A DNA stretch of 64,000 bases from contig MKUP01000023.1 of the NCBI GenBank assembly GCA_001898625.1, positions 1-64,000 of the forward strand, written 5' to 3'. The DNA comes from Burkholderiales bacterium 67-32. GTDB taxonomy: Bacteria > Pseudomonadota > Gammaproteobacteria > Burkholderiales > Burkholderiaceae_B. The notes under the pieces are model-generated. The model worked only from the letters and a program-made list of their open reading frames with translations. It made no database searches and was not told the origin of the DNA. Of the stretch, positions 26,012 to 34,739 are shown piece after piece; position 1 is the stretch's first letter, and each line of letters begins with the position of its first letter. A program made the translations under genes and the position numbers.

Positions 26012-26911
26012 ATGTCCGAGATCTCGCTCTTCAACGACCGGTTGCAGCATTTCCACGTCAATGGCGTGGACATCGCCACGCGCGTGGGCGGCACCGGGCC
26101 GGCGCTGCTGCTGATGCACGGACATCCCCAGTCCCACGCCATGTGGCACAAGCTGTGGGCCCGGCTGACCAACCGCTTCACCTGCGTCGCCATCGACCTG
26201 CGCGGCTACGGCGACAGCGGCATGCCGGCGGACGAGCCGGCCGGGCATGAGGCCTTCTCCAAGCGGACGATGGCGGTCGATGCGGTGGAGGTGATGCGCT
26301 GCATTGGCTATGAGACCTTCGGCGTGCTGGCCCACGACCGCGGGGCGCGCGTCGCGCACCGGCTGGCGCTGGATCACGCCGAGCGGATCGAGCGCATGAT
26401 GCTGCTGGACATCGCGCCCACGCTGGACATGTACGAGGGCACCACGCGCGGTTTCGCGCAAGCCTACTACCACTGGTTCTGGCTGATCCAGCCGGCGCCT
26501 TTCCCCGAGCAACTGATCGGGGCCGATCCGGCCTTCTACCTGCGTTCGGTCATGGGCGGGCGCCACGCGGGTCTGGCTCCCTTCGCGGGCCACGCGATGG
26601 CCGAGTACGAACGCTGCGCGCGCCATCCGCACTGGGCGCACGCGATCTGCGAGGACTATCGTGCGGCCGCCACCATCGACCTGGAACACGACCGCATCGA
26701 CCGCGGCCAGGGCAACCGGGTGGATTGCCCGCTGCGGGTGCTGTGGGGCGGAAAAGGGGTGGTGGGGCGCTATTTCGACGTGCTGGACCTGTGGCGCAGG
26801 CAGGCCTCGCAGGTCGACGGCCGGGCGCTGGACTGCGGCCACTACATCGCCGAGGAAGCGCCGGACGCCCTATGGGCCGAGATCGAGTCGTTCTGGCCGT
26901 CGGGGGTCTGA
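26012..26911 (+). CDS. Fluoroacetate-dehalogenase-like alpha/beta hydrolase
   Basis: This 299-residue alpha/beta hydrolase resembles haloacetate/fluoroacetate dehalogenases. All residues known to matter in fluoroacetate dehalogenases have counterparts: nucleophile Asp109 in AHDRGAR, carboxylate-binding Arg110 and Arg113, Asp133, halide-binding His154-Trp155 and Tyr216 (YRAAATIDLEHD), and general-base His277. Those enzymes hydrolyse the C-F bond of fluoroacetate to glycolate. Substrate specificity here is unproven. It is cytoplasmic, with no signal peptide. It is coupled to the upstream dehydrogenase by an 8-base gap and converges on the citrate-synthase homologue. Confidence 0.85.
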   Translation: MSEISLFNDRLQHFHVNGVDIATRVGGTGPALLLMHGHPQSHAMWHKLWARLTNRFTCVAIDLRGYGDSGMPADEPAGHEAFSKRTMAVDAVEVMRCIGYETFGVLAHDRGARVAHRLALDHAERIERMMLLDIAPTLDMYEGTTRGFAQAYYHWFWLIQPAPFPEQLIGADPAFYLRSVMGGRHAGLAPFAGHAMAEYERCARHPHWAHAICEDYRAAATIDLEHDRIDRGQGNRVDCPLRVLWGGKGVVGRYFDVLDLWRRQASQVDGRALDCGHYIAEEAPDALWAEIESFWPSGV

Positions 26912-26914
26912 GAC

Positions 26915-28174
26915 TCAGGGTTCGCCGGCGGCCCCCACGAACTTGGCCCGGGGCCGCAGCAGCATGCCGCTCAGGCGCTGTTCCTGCACGTGGGCGACCC
27001 AGCCCGCCATGCGCGCCAGCGTGAACAGCGTACCCACCGATTGGCGCGGCACGCCCATGGCCATGGCCAGGACGATGCCGCCGAGTTCGTGCCGGGGGTG
27101 CAGGCCGAACTCGCCGCGCACGTCGTCGATGAAGCGATGGATCTGTTCGAGCGCCGCCTTCTGGCGCGGCCGCTTGCGCGCCAGTTCGATCAGCAGTTCG
27201 GCGCGCTCGTCGCCCTTGGGGTAGAGCGGGTGGCCGAAGCCCGGCACGCTGGCGCCGCGCTCGTGTTGCGCGCGTGCCTGCCGCATGAGGCCGGCGGCGT
27301 CGTCGGCGCTGCGCAGGAAGTCCTCGATCCGGTCGTACATCCGGCCCAGGTGCACGCCGGCCGAACTGCAGATGGCCGAGGCGACGCAACTGTGCAGGGT
27401 CGACCCGCCCGAGGCCGCGACGCGCGCGGCGAAGGTGCTGGGGGACAGTTCGTGGTCGGCGAACAGCACCAGGAAGGCTTCCATGGCTTGCAGGTTGGCC
27501 GGGTTGGCGGGCAGGTCCAGGGCCGCCAGCAGGCCCTCGGCCATGGACGCGTCGTCGGCAATGGCATGGAAGCGGCGCCGGCGCGACACCAGGCCCATGC
27601 AGCCGGCCAGGGTCTTGATCAGTTGCCGCGCCGCTTCGTGCATGTGGCCGCCGCGCATGCGGTCCTCCACCGATCCGCGCGACATGCCCAGGCGCAGCGT
27701 GACGATCGCCATGATCTCCAGCAAGCCGCTGTTGGACTTGGGCGGCGCGAGCGATTCCAGCAGGGTTTCCTGGAGCCGGGGCGTGATGCCGGTTTCCCAG
27801 CGGCGCGGGGCATCGTGCCAGACGCCGGTCCACAGCAGTTCGCACACCGCCTCGTAGCTGGCATGCCCGCGGGCCAGCCGCACCGCCGAATGGCCGCGGT
27901 AGTGCGGGCCGTCGGACCGGATCTCGGTGATCGAGGTGGGGATGATGGGTTCGCCCCAATTCATGGCCGAGGCGGCCACCGCCCCGTGGCCCGAGCGGGC
28001 GCTGGAGCGAGCCTTGGCACGCAGCACGTCCTCGTGCAGGTACAGGCGCTGCCGCGTGTCCGGCTGCTTGACGCTGCGTATCCAGCCCTTGCTGACGTAG
28101 GCATAGAGCGTCTGCATGCGTATGCCCAGCAGTTCCACGGCTTCCTTGGCGCTGAGATAGTCCTTGTGCGGCAT
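26915..28174 (-). CDS. Citrate-synthase homologue with N-terminal MerR/excisionase-like DNA-binding domain
   Basis: This 419-residue protein begins with a helix-turn-helix domain of about 55 residues (YLSAKEAVELLGIRMQTLYAYV) and continues with a full citrate-synthase fold. His241 (ADHELSPST) and His315 (PGFGHPLYPKGDERA) match the two catalytic histidines. The catalytic aspartate position near GGIVLAMAMGVP is not Asp: Glu363 or His362 occupies it, depending on gap placement. Reaction is therefore uncertain: citrate, methylcitrate or a related Claisen condensation or lyase. The ATG at 28174 is preferred; a TTG nine bases upstream is possible. It converges with the dehalogenase gene, with 3 bases between stops. 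Confidence 0.85.
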   Translation of the reverse strand: MPHKDYLSAKEAVELLGIRMQTLYAYVSKGWIRSVKQPDTRQRLYLHEDVLRAKARSSARSGHGAVAASAMNWGEPIIPTSITEIRSDGPHYRGHSAVRLARGHASYEAVCELLWTGVWHDAPRRWETGITPRLQETLLESLAPPKSNSGLLEIMAIVTLRLGMSRGSVEDRMRGGHMHEAARQLIKTLAGCMGLVSRRRRFHAIADDASMAEGLLAALDLPANPANLQAMEAFLVLFADHELSPSTFAARVAASGGSTLHSCVASAICSSAGVHLGRMYDRIEDFLRSADDAAGLMRQARAQHERGASVPGFGHPLYPKGDERAELLIELARKRPRQKAALEQIHRFIDDVRGEFGLHPRHELGGIVLAMAMGVPRQSVGTLFTLARMAGWVAHVQEQRLSGMLLRPRAKFVGAAGEP

Positions 28175-28290
28175 GGTCTTCAAGGTTGATCGATCTTCAT
28201 CAATATTCTACGGCCCGGCCCTCGGTATTGCCGCCATTCGCGGCTGGTATAGTCCGGCGGATCGACCCATTCATCGAGCAAGGATTCCCC

Positions 28291-29001
28291 ATGACGGACC
28301 TGTCCGCTTTCCCGATCACCCGCAAATGGCCCGCGCAGCATCCGGACCGCATCCAGCTCTATTCGTTGCCCACCCCCAACGGCGTGAAGGCCTCGATCAT
28401 GCTCGAGGAAACCGGCCTGCCGTACGAGCCGCACCGGGTGGCGTTCGACAGCCAGGACCAGATGTCGCCGGAGTTCCTGTCGCTCAACCCCAACAACAAG
28501 ATCCCTGCCATCCTCGATCCCAATGGCCCGGGCGGCAAGCCGCTGCCGCTGTTCGAGTCCGGTGCCATCCTGGTCTACCTGGCCGAGAAATCGGGCAAGT
28601 TCATTCCGCAGGATCCCGCCGGCCGCTACCAGGCCATGCAGTGGGTGATGTTCCAGATGGGCGGCATCGGCCCGATGTTCGGCCAGGTGGGGTTCTTCCA
28701 CAAGTTCGCCGGCAAGGACTACGAGGATAAGCGCCCCCGCGACCGCTACGTGGCCGAATCGCGCCGTCTGCTGGGCGTGCTGGAGCGTCATCTGGAAGGC
28801 AAGGCCTGGATCCTGGGCGACGACTACGGCATCGCCGACATCGCCACCTTCCCCTGGGTGCGCAACCTGGTGGGCTTCTACGGCGCGGGCGAACTGGTCG
28901 GGTTTGCCGATTTTCCCAACGTGAAGCGGGTGCTGGACGCCTTCGTGGCGCGTCCCGCCGTGCAGCGGGGCCTGCTGATTCCGGCCGCGCCCGCCGCCTG
29001 A
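28291..29001 (+). CDS. Glutathione S-transferase (YfcG/YghU-like)
   Basis: This 236-residue cytosolic GST has an N-terminal thioredoxin-fold domain (RIQLYSLPTPNGVKASIMLEE), the LNPNNKIPAILDP cis-proline region and FESGAILVYLAEKSGKF. The C-terminal helical domain contains GDDYGIADIATFPWV, the usual N-capping motif. Sequence style matches the Nu-class proteins YfcG/YghU, which act as disulfide-bond reductases using glutathione. The ATG at 28291 follows GCAAGGATT. It is a monocistronic unit divergent from the citrate-synthase homologue. Confidence 0.9.
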   Translation: MTDLSAFPITRKWPAQHPDRIQLYSLPTPNGVKASIMLEETGLPYEPHRVAFDSQDQMSPEFLSLNPNNKIPAILDPNGPGGKPLPLFESGAILVYLAEKSGKFIPQDPAGRYQAMQWVMFQMGGIGPMFGQVGFFHKFAGKDYEDKRPRDRYVAESRRLLGVLERHLEGKAWILGDDYGIADIATFPWVRNLVGFYGAGELVGFADFPNVKRVLDAFVARPAVQRGLLIPAAPAA

Positions 29002-29103
29002 GGGCGGTTGCAACAAGGTGCTACGCGGGATCGTGGTGCATGCCGGGGCGATGGGTGGAATAGGGATTTCATCCAGCTAGCCAAGCCGTGGCGGGTCGCC
29101 ATA

Positions 29104-30429
29104 ATGGCTATCACCACGAAAAGAGACATCAGCCGTTCCCCGCGTATGCATCAGCTCCTCCTGGAATCGTTTCAAGCCGCCGTCGCCGCCGCCGACCCCC
29201 TCCACATCACCGCCCGCCACCTTCCGGCCCCACCCAGGGGCCGCACGGTCGTCGTCGGCGCGGGCAAGGCCGCCGCCAGCATGGCCCGCGCCGTCGAGGA
29301 CGCCTGGCCCGCCGACGCCCCCCTGGAAGGTTTGGTCGTGACCCGCTACGGGCACGGTATGCCGCTTGATCGCATCGCCTGCGTCGAGGCCGGGCATCCG
29401 GTGCCCGACGCGGCCGGCGAGCGGGCCGCCGGCGACATCCTGCGGCTGGCTTCGGAGCTGGGCGAGGACGACCTGCTGATCGTGCTCGTGTCCGGCGGCG
29501 GTTCCAGCCTGTTGTCGCTGCCGGTGCCGGCGGTGCCCATGGCCGCGCTGCGCGAGGTCACCCAGTCGCTGCTGCGCAGCGGCGCTCCCATCGAATCGAT
29601 GAACGTGGTGCGCAAGCACCTGTCGCAATTGCAGGGAGGGCGCCTGGCCGCGTCGACGCGGGCCCGGGTCCTGGGCCTGATCGTGTCCGACGTCGCCGGC
29701 GATGATCCGTCCGCCATCGCCTCCGGCCCCACGGTGTCCGACCCCAGCACCTATGCCGACGCGCTCGACATCCTGCGCCGCCACGGCGTGCAGGCGCCGC
29801 AGCCGGTGCTCGACTGGCTCGAGGGCGGGGCCGCGGGGCGTCACCCCGAGACGCCCAAGGCCGGCGACCCGGTGTTCGAGCGGGTGGAGAACCACGTCAT
29901 CGCCACCGCCCAGCAAAGCCTGCAGGCCGGCGCGCGCGTCCTGCGGCGCGCGGGCATCCAGGCGGTGGTGCTGGGCGATACCGTCACGGGCGAGGCCCGC
30001 GAGGTGGCCAAGGTCTATGCCGCGCTGGCCCGCCAGGTCCTGCGGCATGGCGAACCTTTCGATGCGCCGGTGGCGCTGGTGTCCGGGGGAGAATGCACGG
30101 TCACGGTGCGCGGCGGCGGGCGCGGCGGGCGCTGTACCGAATTCCTGCTGTCGCTGGCCGCCGAGCTGTGCGGCGAAGCCAGGATCTCGGCCCTGGCCTG
30201 CGATACCGACGGCATCGACGGCAGCGAGGACAACGCCGGCGCCTGGTGGGACAGCGAACGCCTGCGCCGGGCGGCGGCCCGGGGCGTCACGCCCGGCCCG
30301 TGGCTGGACGCCAACGACGCCTGGGGCTATTTCCGCGAACTGGACACCCTGGTCACGACGGGCCCCACGCTGACCAACGTCAACGACTACCGCGTCATAC
30401 TGATCGAGGCCGAGCGAACCAGTCGCTGA
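29104..30429 (+). CDS. ttuD: Glycerate 2-kinase / hydroxypyruvate reductase-type protein (MOFRL family)
   Basis: This 441-residue protein has an N-terminal DUF4147 domain (VVVGAGKAAASMARAVED, VLVSGGGSSLLSLP) and a C-terminal MOFRL domain (LACDTDGIDGSEDNAGA). The family phosphorylates D-glycerate to 2-phosphoglycerate; TtuD of the tartrate pathway was first named hydroxypyruvate reductase. Together with the dehydrogenase at 24936 it could complete L-tartrate use. ATGs at 29104 and 29146 are both possible and neither has a strong ribosome site. The 3' end overlaps the convergent M20 gene by 35 bases. Confidence 0.87.
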   Translation: MAITTKRDISRSPRMHQLLLESFQAAVAAADPLHITARHLPAPPRGRTVVVGAGKAAASMARAVEDAWPADAPLEGLVVTRYGHGMPLDRIACVEAGHPVPDAAGERAAGDILRLASELGEDDLLIVLVSGGGSSLLSLPVPAVPMAALREVTQSLLRSGAPIESMNVVRKHLSQLQGGRLAASTRARVLGLIVSDVAGDDPSAIASGPTVSDPSTYADALDILRRHGVQAPQPVLDWLEGGAAGRHPETPKAGDPVFERVENHVIATAQQSLQAGARVLRRAGIQAVVLGDTVTGEAREVAKVYAALARQVLRHGEPFDAPVALVSGGECTVTVRGGGRGGRCTEFLLSLAAELCGEARISALACDTDGIDGSEDNAGAWWDSERLRRAAARGVTPGPWLDANDAWGYFRELDTLVTTGPTLTNVNDYRVILIEAERTSR

Positions 30430-31600
30430 CCAGCTTCACCCAGAAGCTGGCCCCTAGCGGCAGCAAGTCGTCGTTGAAGTCGTAGCTGCCGTTGTGCAGC
30501 GTGCACGGGCCCAGGCCGTGGCCGGCCTCGCGGTGCGCGCCGTCGCCATTGCCGATGAAGACGTAGCAGCCGGGCTTCTCCTGCAGCATGAAGGCGAAGT
30601 CCTCGGCGCCCATCGTGGGTTCGGTGGCGGCATCCACCTGGTTCGGCCCGACCAGCGATTGCAGCACGTCCGTCACGAAGCGGGTCTCGTCGGGGTGGTT
30701 GATCAGCGGCGGATACTTGCGCTGGAAATCGACCTCGATCCGGGCGCCGTGGGCCAGTTCCATGCCCCGGGCGATCTCGTGCATGCGCTGCTCGATCAGG
30801 TCCAGGACCTCGATGGTGAAGGTGCGCACCGTGCCCACCATCTCGGCCTCGTCCGGGACGATGTTGGTGGTCGTGCCCGCGTGGATCTGGGTGATGCTGA
30901 GCACCGCGGTATCGATCGGTTTCTTGTTGCGGGTCAGGATGGTCTGCAGCGACTGTGCGAGCTGCACCGCGATCATGACCGGGTCGATGCCCAGGTGGGG
31001 CAGCGCGGCGTGGGTGCCCTTGCCCCGGACGACGATGCGGAAGTCGTTGCTGGAGGCCATCATCGGCCCCGGCGTGACGGCGAAGCTGCCGACCGGGATG
31101 CCGGGCCAGTTGTGCATGCCGAACACGGCTTCCATGGGAAAGCGGGTGAATAACCCGTCGTCGATCATGGCCTTGCCGCCGCCGCCGCCTTCCTCGGCCG
31201 GCTGGAAGATCAGGTAGACGGTGCCGGGGAAGTCGCGGTGCGCCGCCAGGTGGCGGGCGGCGCCCAGCAGCATGGCGCAGTGGCCGTCGTGGCCGCAGGC
31301 GTGCATCTTGCCCGGGTTCACGCTGGCGTGTTCGAAGGCGTTGAGTTCCTGCAGGGGCAGGGCGTCCATGTCGGCCCGCAGGCCGATGGCCGGGCCGTTC
31401 CTGTCGGTGCCTTCCAGGACGCCGACCAGGCCGGTGCCTCCCAGGCCGCGCACGACGGGAATGCCCCAGCCCTCCAGCAGGCGGGCGATGGTATCCGACG
31501 TGCGGTGTTCCTCGTAGCACAGCTCGGGGTGGGCGTGGAGGTCGCGTCGGATCGTCTTCAGGTCGCTCTGGAAGGCGACGATGGGTTCGAGCAGATTCAT
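30395..31600 (-). CDS. M20-family amidohydrolase (hippurate-hydrolase-like)
   Basis: This 401-residue zinc or manganese peptidase-family enzyme begins DLHAHPELCYEEHRTSD. Metal ligands are in HACGHDGHCAML and FQPAEEGGGG, and the C-terminal ligand is in EPTMGAEDFAFML. It hydrolyses N-acyl amino acids; the hippurate hydrolase (HipO) group is the best match, but substrate is not certain. No signal peptide is visible. GGAGTTCC-like sequence lies just before the ATG at 31600. It is convergent with ttuD. Confidence 0.88.
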   Translation of the reverse strand: MNLLEPIVAFQSDLKTIRRDLHAHPELCYEEHRTSDTIARLLEGWGIPVVRGLGGTGLVGVLEGTDRNGPAIGLRADMDALPLQELNAFEHASVNPGKMHACGHDGHCAMLLGAARHLAAHRDFPGTVYLIFQPAEEGGGGGKAMIDDGLFTRFPMEAVFGMHNWPGIPVGSFAVTPGPMMASSNDFRIVVRGKGTHAALPHLGIDPVMIAVQLAQSLQTILTRNKKPIDTAVLSITQIHAGTTTNIVPDEAEMVGTVRTFTIEVLDLIEQRMHEIARGMELAHGARIEVDFQRKYPPLINHPDETRFVTDVLQSLVGPNQVDAATEPTMGAEDFAFMLQEKPGCYVFIGNGDGAHREAGHGLGPCTLHNGSYDFNDDLLPLGASFWVKLVSDWFARPRSV

Positions 31601-31760
31601 GGGGAACTCCTGAACGTTGCCCTGCCGCGGGGTCGAGCGCGCCGCGCCTTGTCCAGGCGGTCGCGAAGGCGGAAAGGGCCGATGTGCCGCGCCGTATCCG
31701 GCGTCGCCGGCAGGGCGTCGTGTGCCCGAAGTCCGGCGGTTACCATAGCCATTATCTCCA

Positions 31761-32936
31761 ATGAGCTTGTCTATGGCGAGTGTAACGACAAGGGGCCGGG
31801 CGGCCTGGGCCGCCCTGGTCCTGGCCGGGGCGCTGGCGGGATGCGCCGACCTGCGCTATTACGCGCAGTCCGTAGGCGGACATTCGTCGCTGCTGCAAGC
31901 GGCCCGGCCGGTGGACCAGGTGCTGGCCGATCCTTCCACGTCGGCCGATTTGCGCGAGCGTTTGCGCTACGCGCAGGACGCCCGCCGCTATGCCAGCCAG
32001 GTGCTGGGGCTGCCCGACAACCGCAGCTACACCGAATACGCCGACGTGAAGCGTCCCTACGTCGTCTGGAACGTGTTCGCCACGCCGGAACTGTCCCTGC
32101 GGCTCAAGCAGTCCTGCTTCCCGGTGGTGGGATGCATAGACTACCGGGGCTATTACAGCGAGGCCGAGGCGCGGCGGATGGCCGGCGAACTGAAGGCCCA
32201 GGGCTGGGACGTGCACGTGGGAGGCGTGCCGGCCTACTCCACGCTGGGCTGGTATCCCGATCCGTTCGTCAACACCTTCATCCGCCTGCCGCCGGCCGAG
32301 GTCGCGCGCCTGGTCTTCCACGAGCTGACCCACCAGGCGGTCTACGCGAAGAACGACACGACGTTCAACGAGTCGCTGGCGACGGCGGTGGAGCAGATCG
32401 GCGTCGAGCGCTGGCTGCGCGAGCCCCAGAACCAGTCGCTGCGGCCCGCCTACGAGGCCTTCGACGCGCGCCGGCATGACTTCGTCGCGCTGTTGCTGGA
32501 GACCCGGCGCCAACTGGCGCAGGCCTACGGCGAGACCGGTGCCCGCCAGGGGCCGGCGCCCACCACGCCCGACCCGGTGGGCCTGGGGCCGGACGAAATC
32601 GAGCAGCGGCGCGCCCGCAAGGCCGGGATCATCGCCGACCTGCGGTCCCGCTACGAACGGATGAAGCGCGAGCGGTGGCACGGCTACGCCGGCTACGACG
32701 CGTGGTTCGCGCAGGCGTTGAACAATGCGCAGTTCGCGGCCATGGGCGCCTACCACCAGTGGGTGCCGGCGCTGCTGGCCATGGCGCGCCGCTGCGAGAG
32801 CTGCCGCGACGGCAGCCTGGCGCCCTTTCTGGACGAGGCGCGCGAGTTGGCGCGGCTGCCGTATGCCGAGCGCCGCCGGCGATTGCTGACGGAAACCGAA
32901 CGCGCGCAGGCTGCTGGGCTATCATCGGCCCCATAG
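31761..32936 (+). CDS. Putative zinc aminopeptidase lipoprotein (COG4324 type)
   Basis: This 391-residue protein has a lipoprotein signal (AALVLAGALAGC, lipobox Cys at about residue 28). Two metallopeptidase motifs follow: FHELTHQAVY (HExxH) and FNESLATAVE, which supplies the third ligand. The family is annotated as predicted aminopeptidase and its substrates are not known. It should be anchored in the envelope, facing the periplasm. The ATG at 31773 is an alternative start. It ends 39 bases before the acyl-CoA ligase gene. Confidence 0.82.
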   Translation: MSLSMASVTTRGRAAWAALVLAGALAGCADLRYYAQSVGGHSSLLQAARPVDQVLADPSTSADLRERLRYAQDARRYASQVLGLPDNRSYTEYADVKRPYVVWNVFATPELSLRLKQSCFPVVGCIDYRGYYSEAEARRMAGELKAQGWDVHVGGVPAYSTLGWYPDPFVNTFIRLPPAEVARLVFHELTHQAVYAKNDTTFNESLATAVEQIGVERWLREPQNQSLRPAYEAFDARRHDFVALLLETRRQLAQAYGETGARQGPAPTTPDPVGLGPDEIEQRRARKAGIIADLRSRYERMKRERWHGYAGYDAWFAQALNNAQFAAMGAYHQWVPALLAMARRCESCRDGSLAPFLDEARELARLPYAERRRRLLTETERAQAAGLSSAP

Positions 32937-32975
32937 GCCGACACCGAGCGGCGCAGACTGGATCAGGAGACGTGC

Positions 32976-34670
32976 ATGCAAAGACCGTGGCTGGCGTACT
33001 ACCCGCCGGGCATTCCCGCCGACATCGACCCGGGGCGCTATCGGTCCCTGATCCAGTTGCTGGAGGAATCGTTCGAGCAGTACGCCGAGCGTCCGGCCTT
33101 TGTCTGCATGGGCAGGACACTCGCCTACGCCGACATCGACGCCATGTCGCGCAAGCTGGGGGCCTGGCTGCAATCGCGCGGACTGCCGCGCGGCGCGCGC
33201 GTGGCCCTGATGATGCCCAATGTCCTGCAATACCCCGTGGCCATCGCGGCGGTGCTGCGGGCCGGCTATACGGTGGTCAACGTCAATCCCCTCTACACCG
33301 CCCCGGAACTGGAGCACCAGCTCAAGGACAGCGGCGCCGAGGCCATCGTCATCCTCGAGAACTTCGCCCACACCCTGCAGCAGGTGCTGCCCGCCACGGC
33401 CATCCGGCACATCGTGGTGGCGTCCATGGGCGACCTGATGGGCGGCGTGAAGGGCGCCCTCGTCAATGCCGTGGTGCGCTACGTCAAGAAGCTCGTCCCG
33501 CCGTTCAGCCTGCCGGGCGCGGTGAGCTTCCGGCGCGCGCTGGCGCAAGGGTCGGCACGGGAACTGGCACGCCCCGAGGTCGGGCCCGACGACGTCGCCT
33601 TCCTGCAATACACCGGCGGCACGACGGGCGTGGCCAAGGGGGCGGTCCTGCTGCACCGGAACCTCGTCGCCAACGTCCTGCAATGCGATGCCTGGCTGCT
33701 GACCGACGAGCAGCCCTCCAACCAGAGCGGGCAGCGCACCCAGCACATCTTCGTCTGCGCCCTGCCGCTGTATCACATCTTCGGCCTGACGGTGTGCGCC
33801 CTGCTCGGCATGCGGGCCGGCGGCCTCAACGTGATGGTGCCCAATCCGCGCGACATCCCCGACCTGGTCAAGACGCTGTCGGGCTACCGCTTCACGCTGT
33901 TTCCCGGCGTCAATACCCTGTTCAACGCCCTGCTGAACAACGAGAAGTTCCGGTCGCTGGATTTCTCGGCCCTGCGCGTGAGCGTGGGCGGCGGCATGGC
34001 GGTGCAGAAGGCGGTGGCCGACCGCTGGCGCGAGGTGACCCAGTCGCCCCTGTGCGAGGGATACGGCCTGTCGGAAACGTCGCCGGTGGCCTGCTGCACG
34101 CCCATCAACATCAAGGAATACTCCGGCACCATCGGCATTCCGCTGCCATCGACCGAGGCGGCGATCCTGGATGACGACGGCACCGCGCTGCCCATCGGCG
34201 AGCGCGGCGAGATCGCGCTGCGGGGCCCGCAGGTCATGCCGGGCTACTGGAACATGCCGGACGAGACCGCCCGCGTCATGACGGCGGACGGATTCTTCAA
34301 GACCGGCGACATCGGCATCATGGACGAACGCGGCTACATCCGCATCGTCGACCGCAAGAAGGACATGATCCTGGTGTCGGGCTTCAACGTGTATCCCAAC
34401 GAGGTCGAGGCCGTGGTGTCCCAGCATCCGGGGGTACTGGAGTGCGCCGCCATCGGCGTGCCCGACGAGCATTCCGGCGAAGTGGTGAAGGTGGTCGTGG
34501 TCAAGCGCGATCCGGCGCTGACCGAGCAGGACCTGAAGGCCTTCTGCCGCGACCGCCTGACCGGCTACAAGCGGCCGCGCTACATCGAGTTCCGGTCGGA
34601 ACTGCCCAAGACCAACGTGGGCAAGATCCTGCGGCGCGAACTGCGGACCGGCACCGAGGCCGCCGCGTAA
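32976..34670 (+). CDS. fadD: Long-chain fatty acid-CoA ligase
   Basis: This 564-residue adenylate-forming enzyme activates fatty acids with ATP and CoA. The P-loop-like AMP-binding motif is LQYTGGTTGVAKGA. GYGLSETSPV and FKTGDIGIMDERGYIRIVDRKKDMI are the A5 and A7-A8 motifs, and LPKTNVGKILRREL carries the catalytic lysine. Length and start (MQRPWLAYYPPGIPADID) match betaproteobacterial FadD. CAGGAG lies upstream of the ATG. The next gene is an outer-membrane phospholipase, so released fatty acids could feed this enzyme. Confidence 0.92.
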   Translation: MQRPWLAYYPPGIPADIDPGRYRSLIQLLEESFEQYAERPAFVCMGRTLAYADIDAMSRKLGAWLQSRGLPRGARVALMMPNVLQYPVAIAAVLRAGYTVVNVNPLYTAPELEHQLKDSGAEAIVILENFAHTLQQVLPATAIRHIVVASMGDLMGGVKGALVNAVVRYVKKLVPPFSLPGAVSFRRALAQGSARELARPEVGPDDVAFLQYTGGTTGVAKGAVLLHRNLVANVLQCDAWLLTDEQPSNQSGQRTQHIFVCALPLYHIFGLTVCALLGMRAGGLNVMVPNPRDIPDLVKTLSGYRFTLFPGVNTLFNALLNNEKFRSLDFSALRVSVGGGMAVQKAVADRWREVTQSPLCEGYGLSETSPVACCTPINIKEYSGTIGIPLPSTEAAILDDDGTALPIGERGEIALRGPQVMPGYWNMPDETARVMTADGFFKTGDIGIMDERGYIRIVDRKKDMILVSGFNVYPNEVEAVVSQHPGVLECAAIGVPDEHSGEVVKVVVVKRDPALTEQDLKAFCRDRLTGYKRPRYIEFRSELPKTNVGKILRRELRTGTEAAA

Positions 34671-34739
34671 GGGGCGATCCCCGGCATGCCCCTACAATGG
34701 CGGCGTCTGCCCCATCGCGGGCATCGTTCGGGAGTCCAC

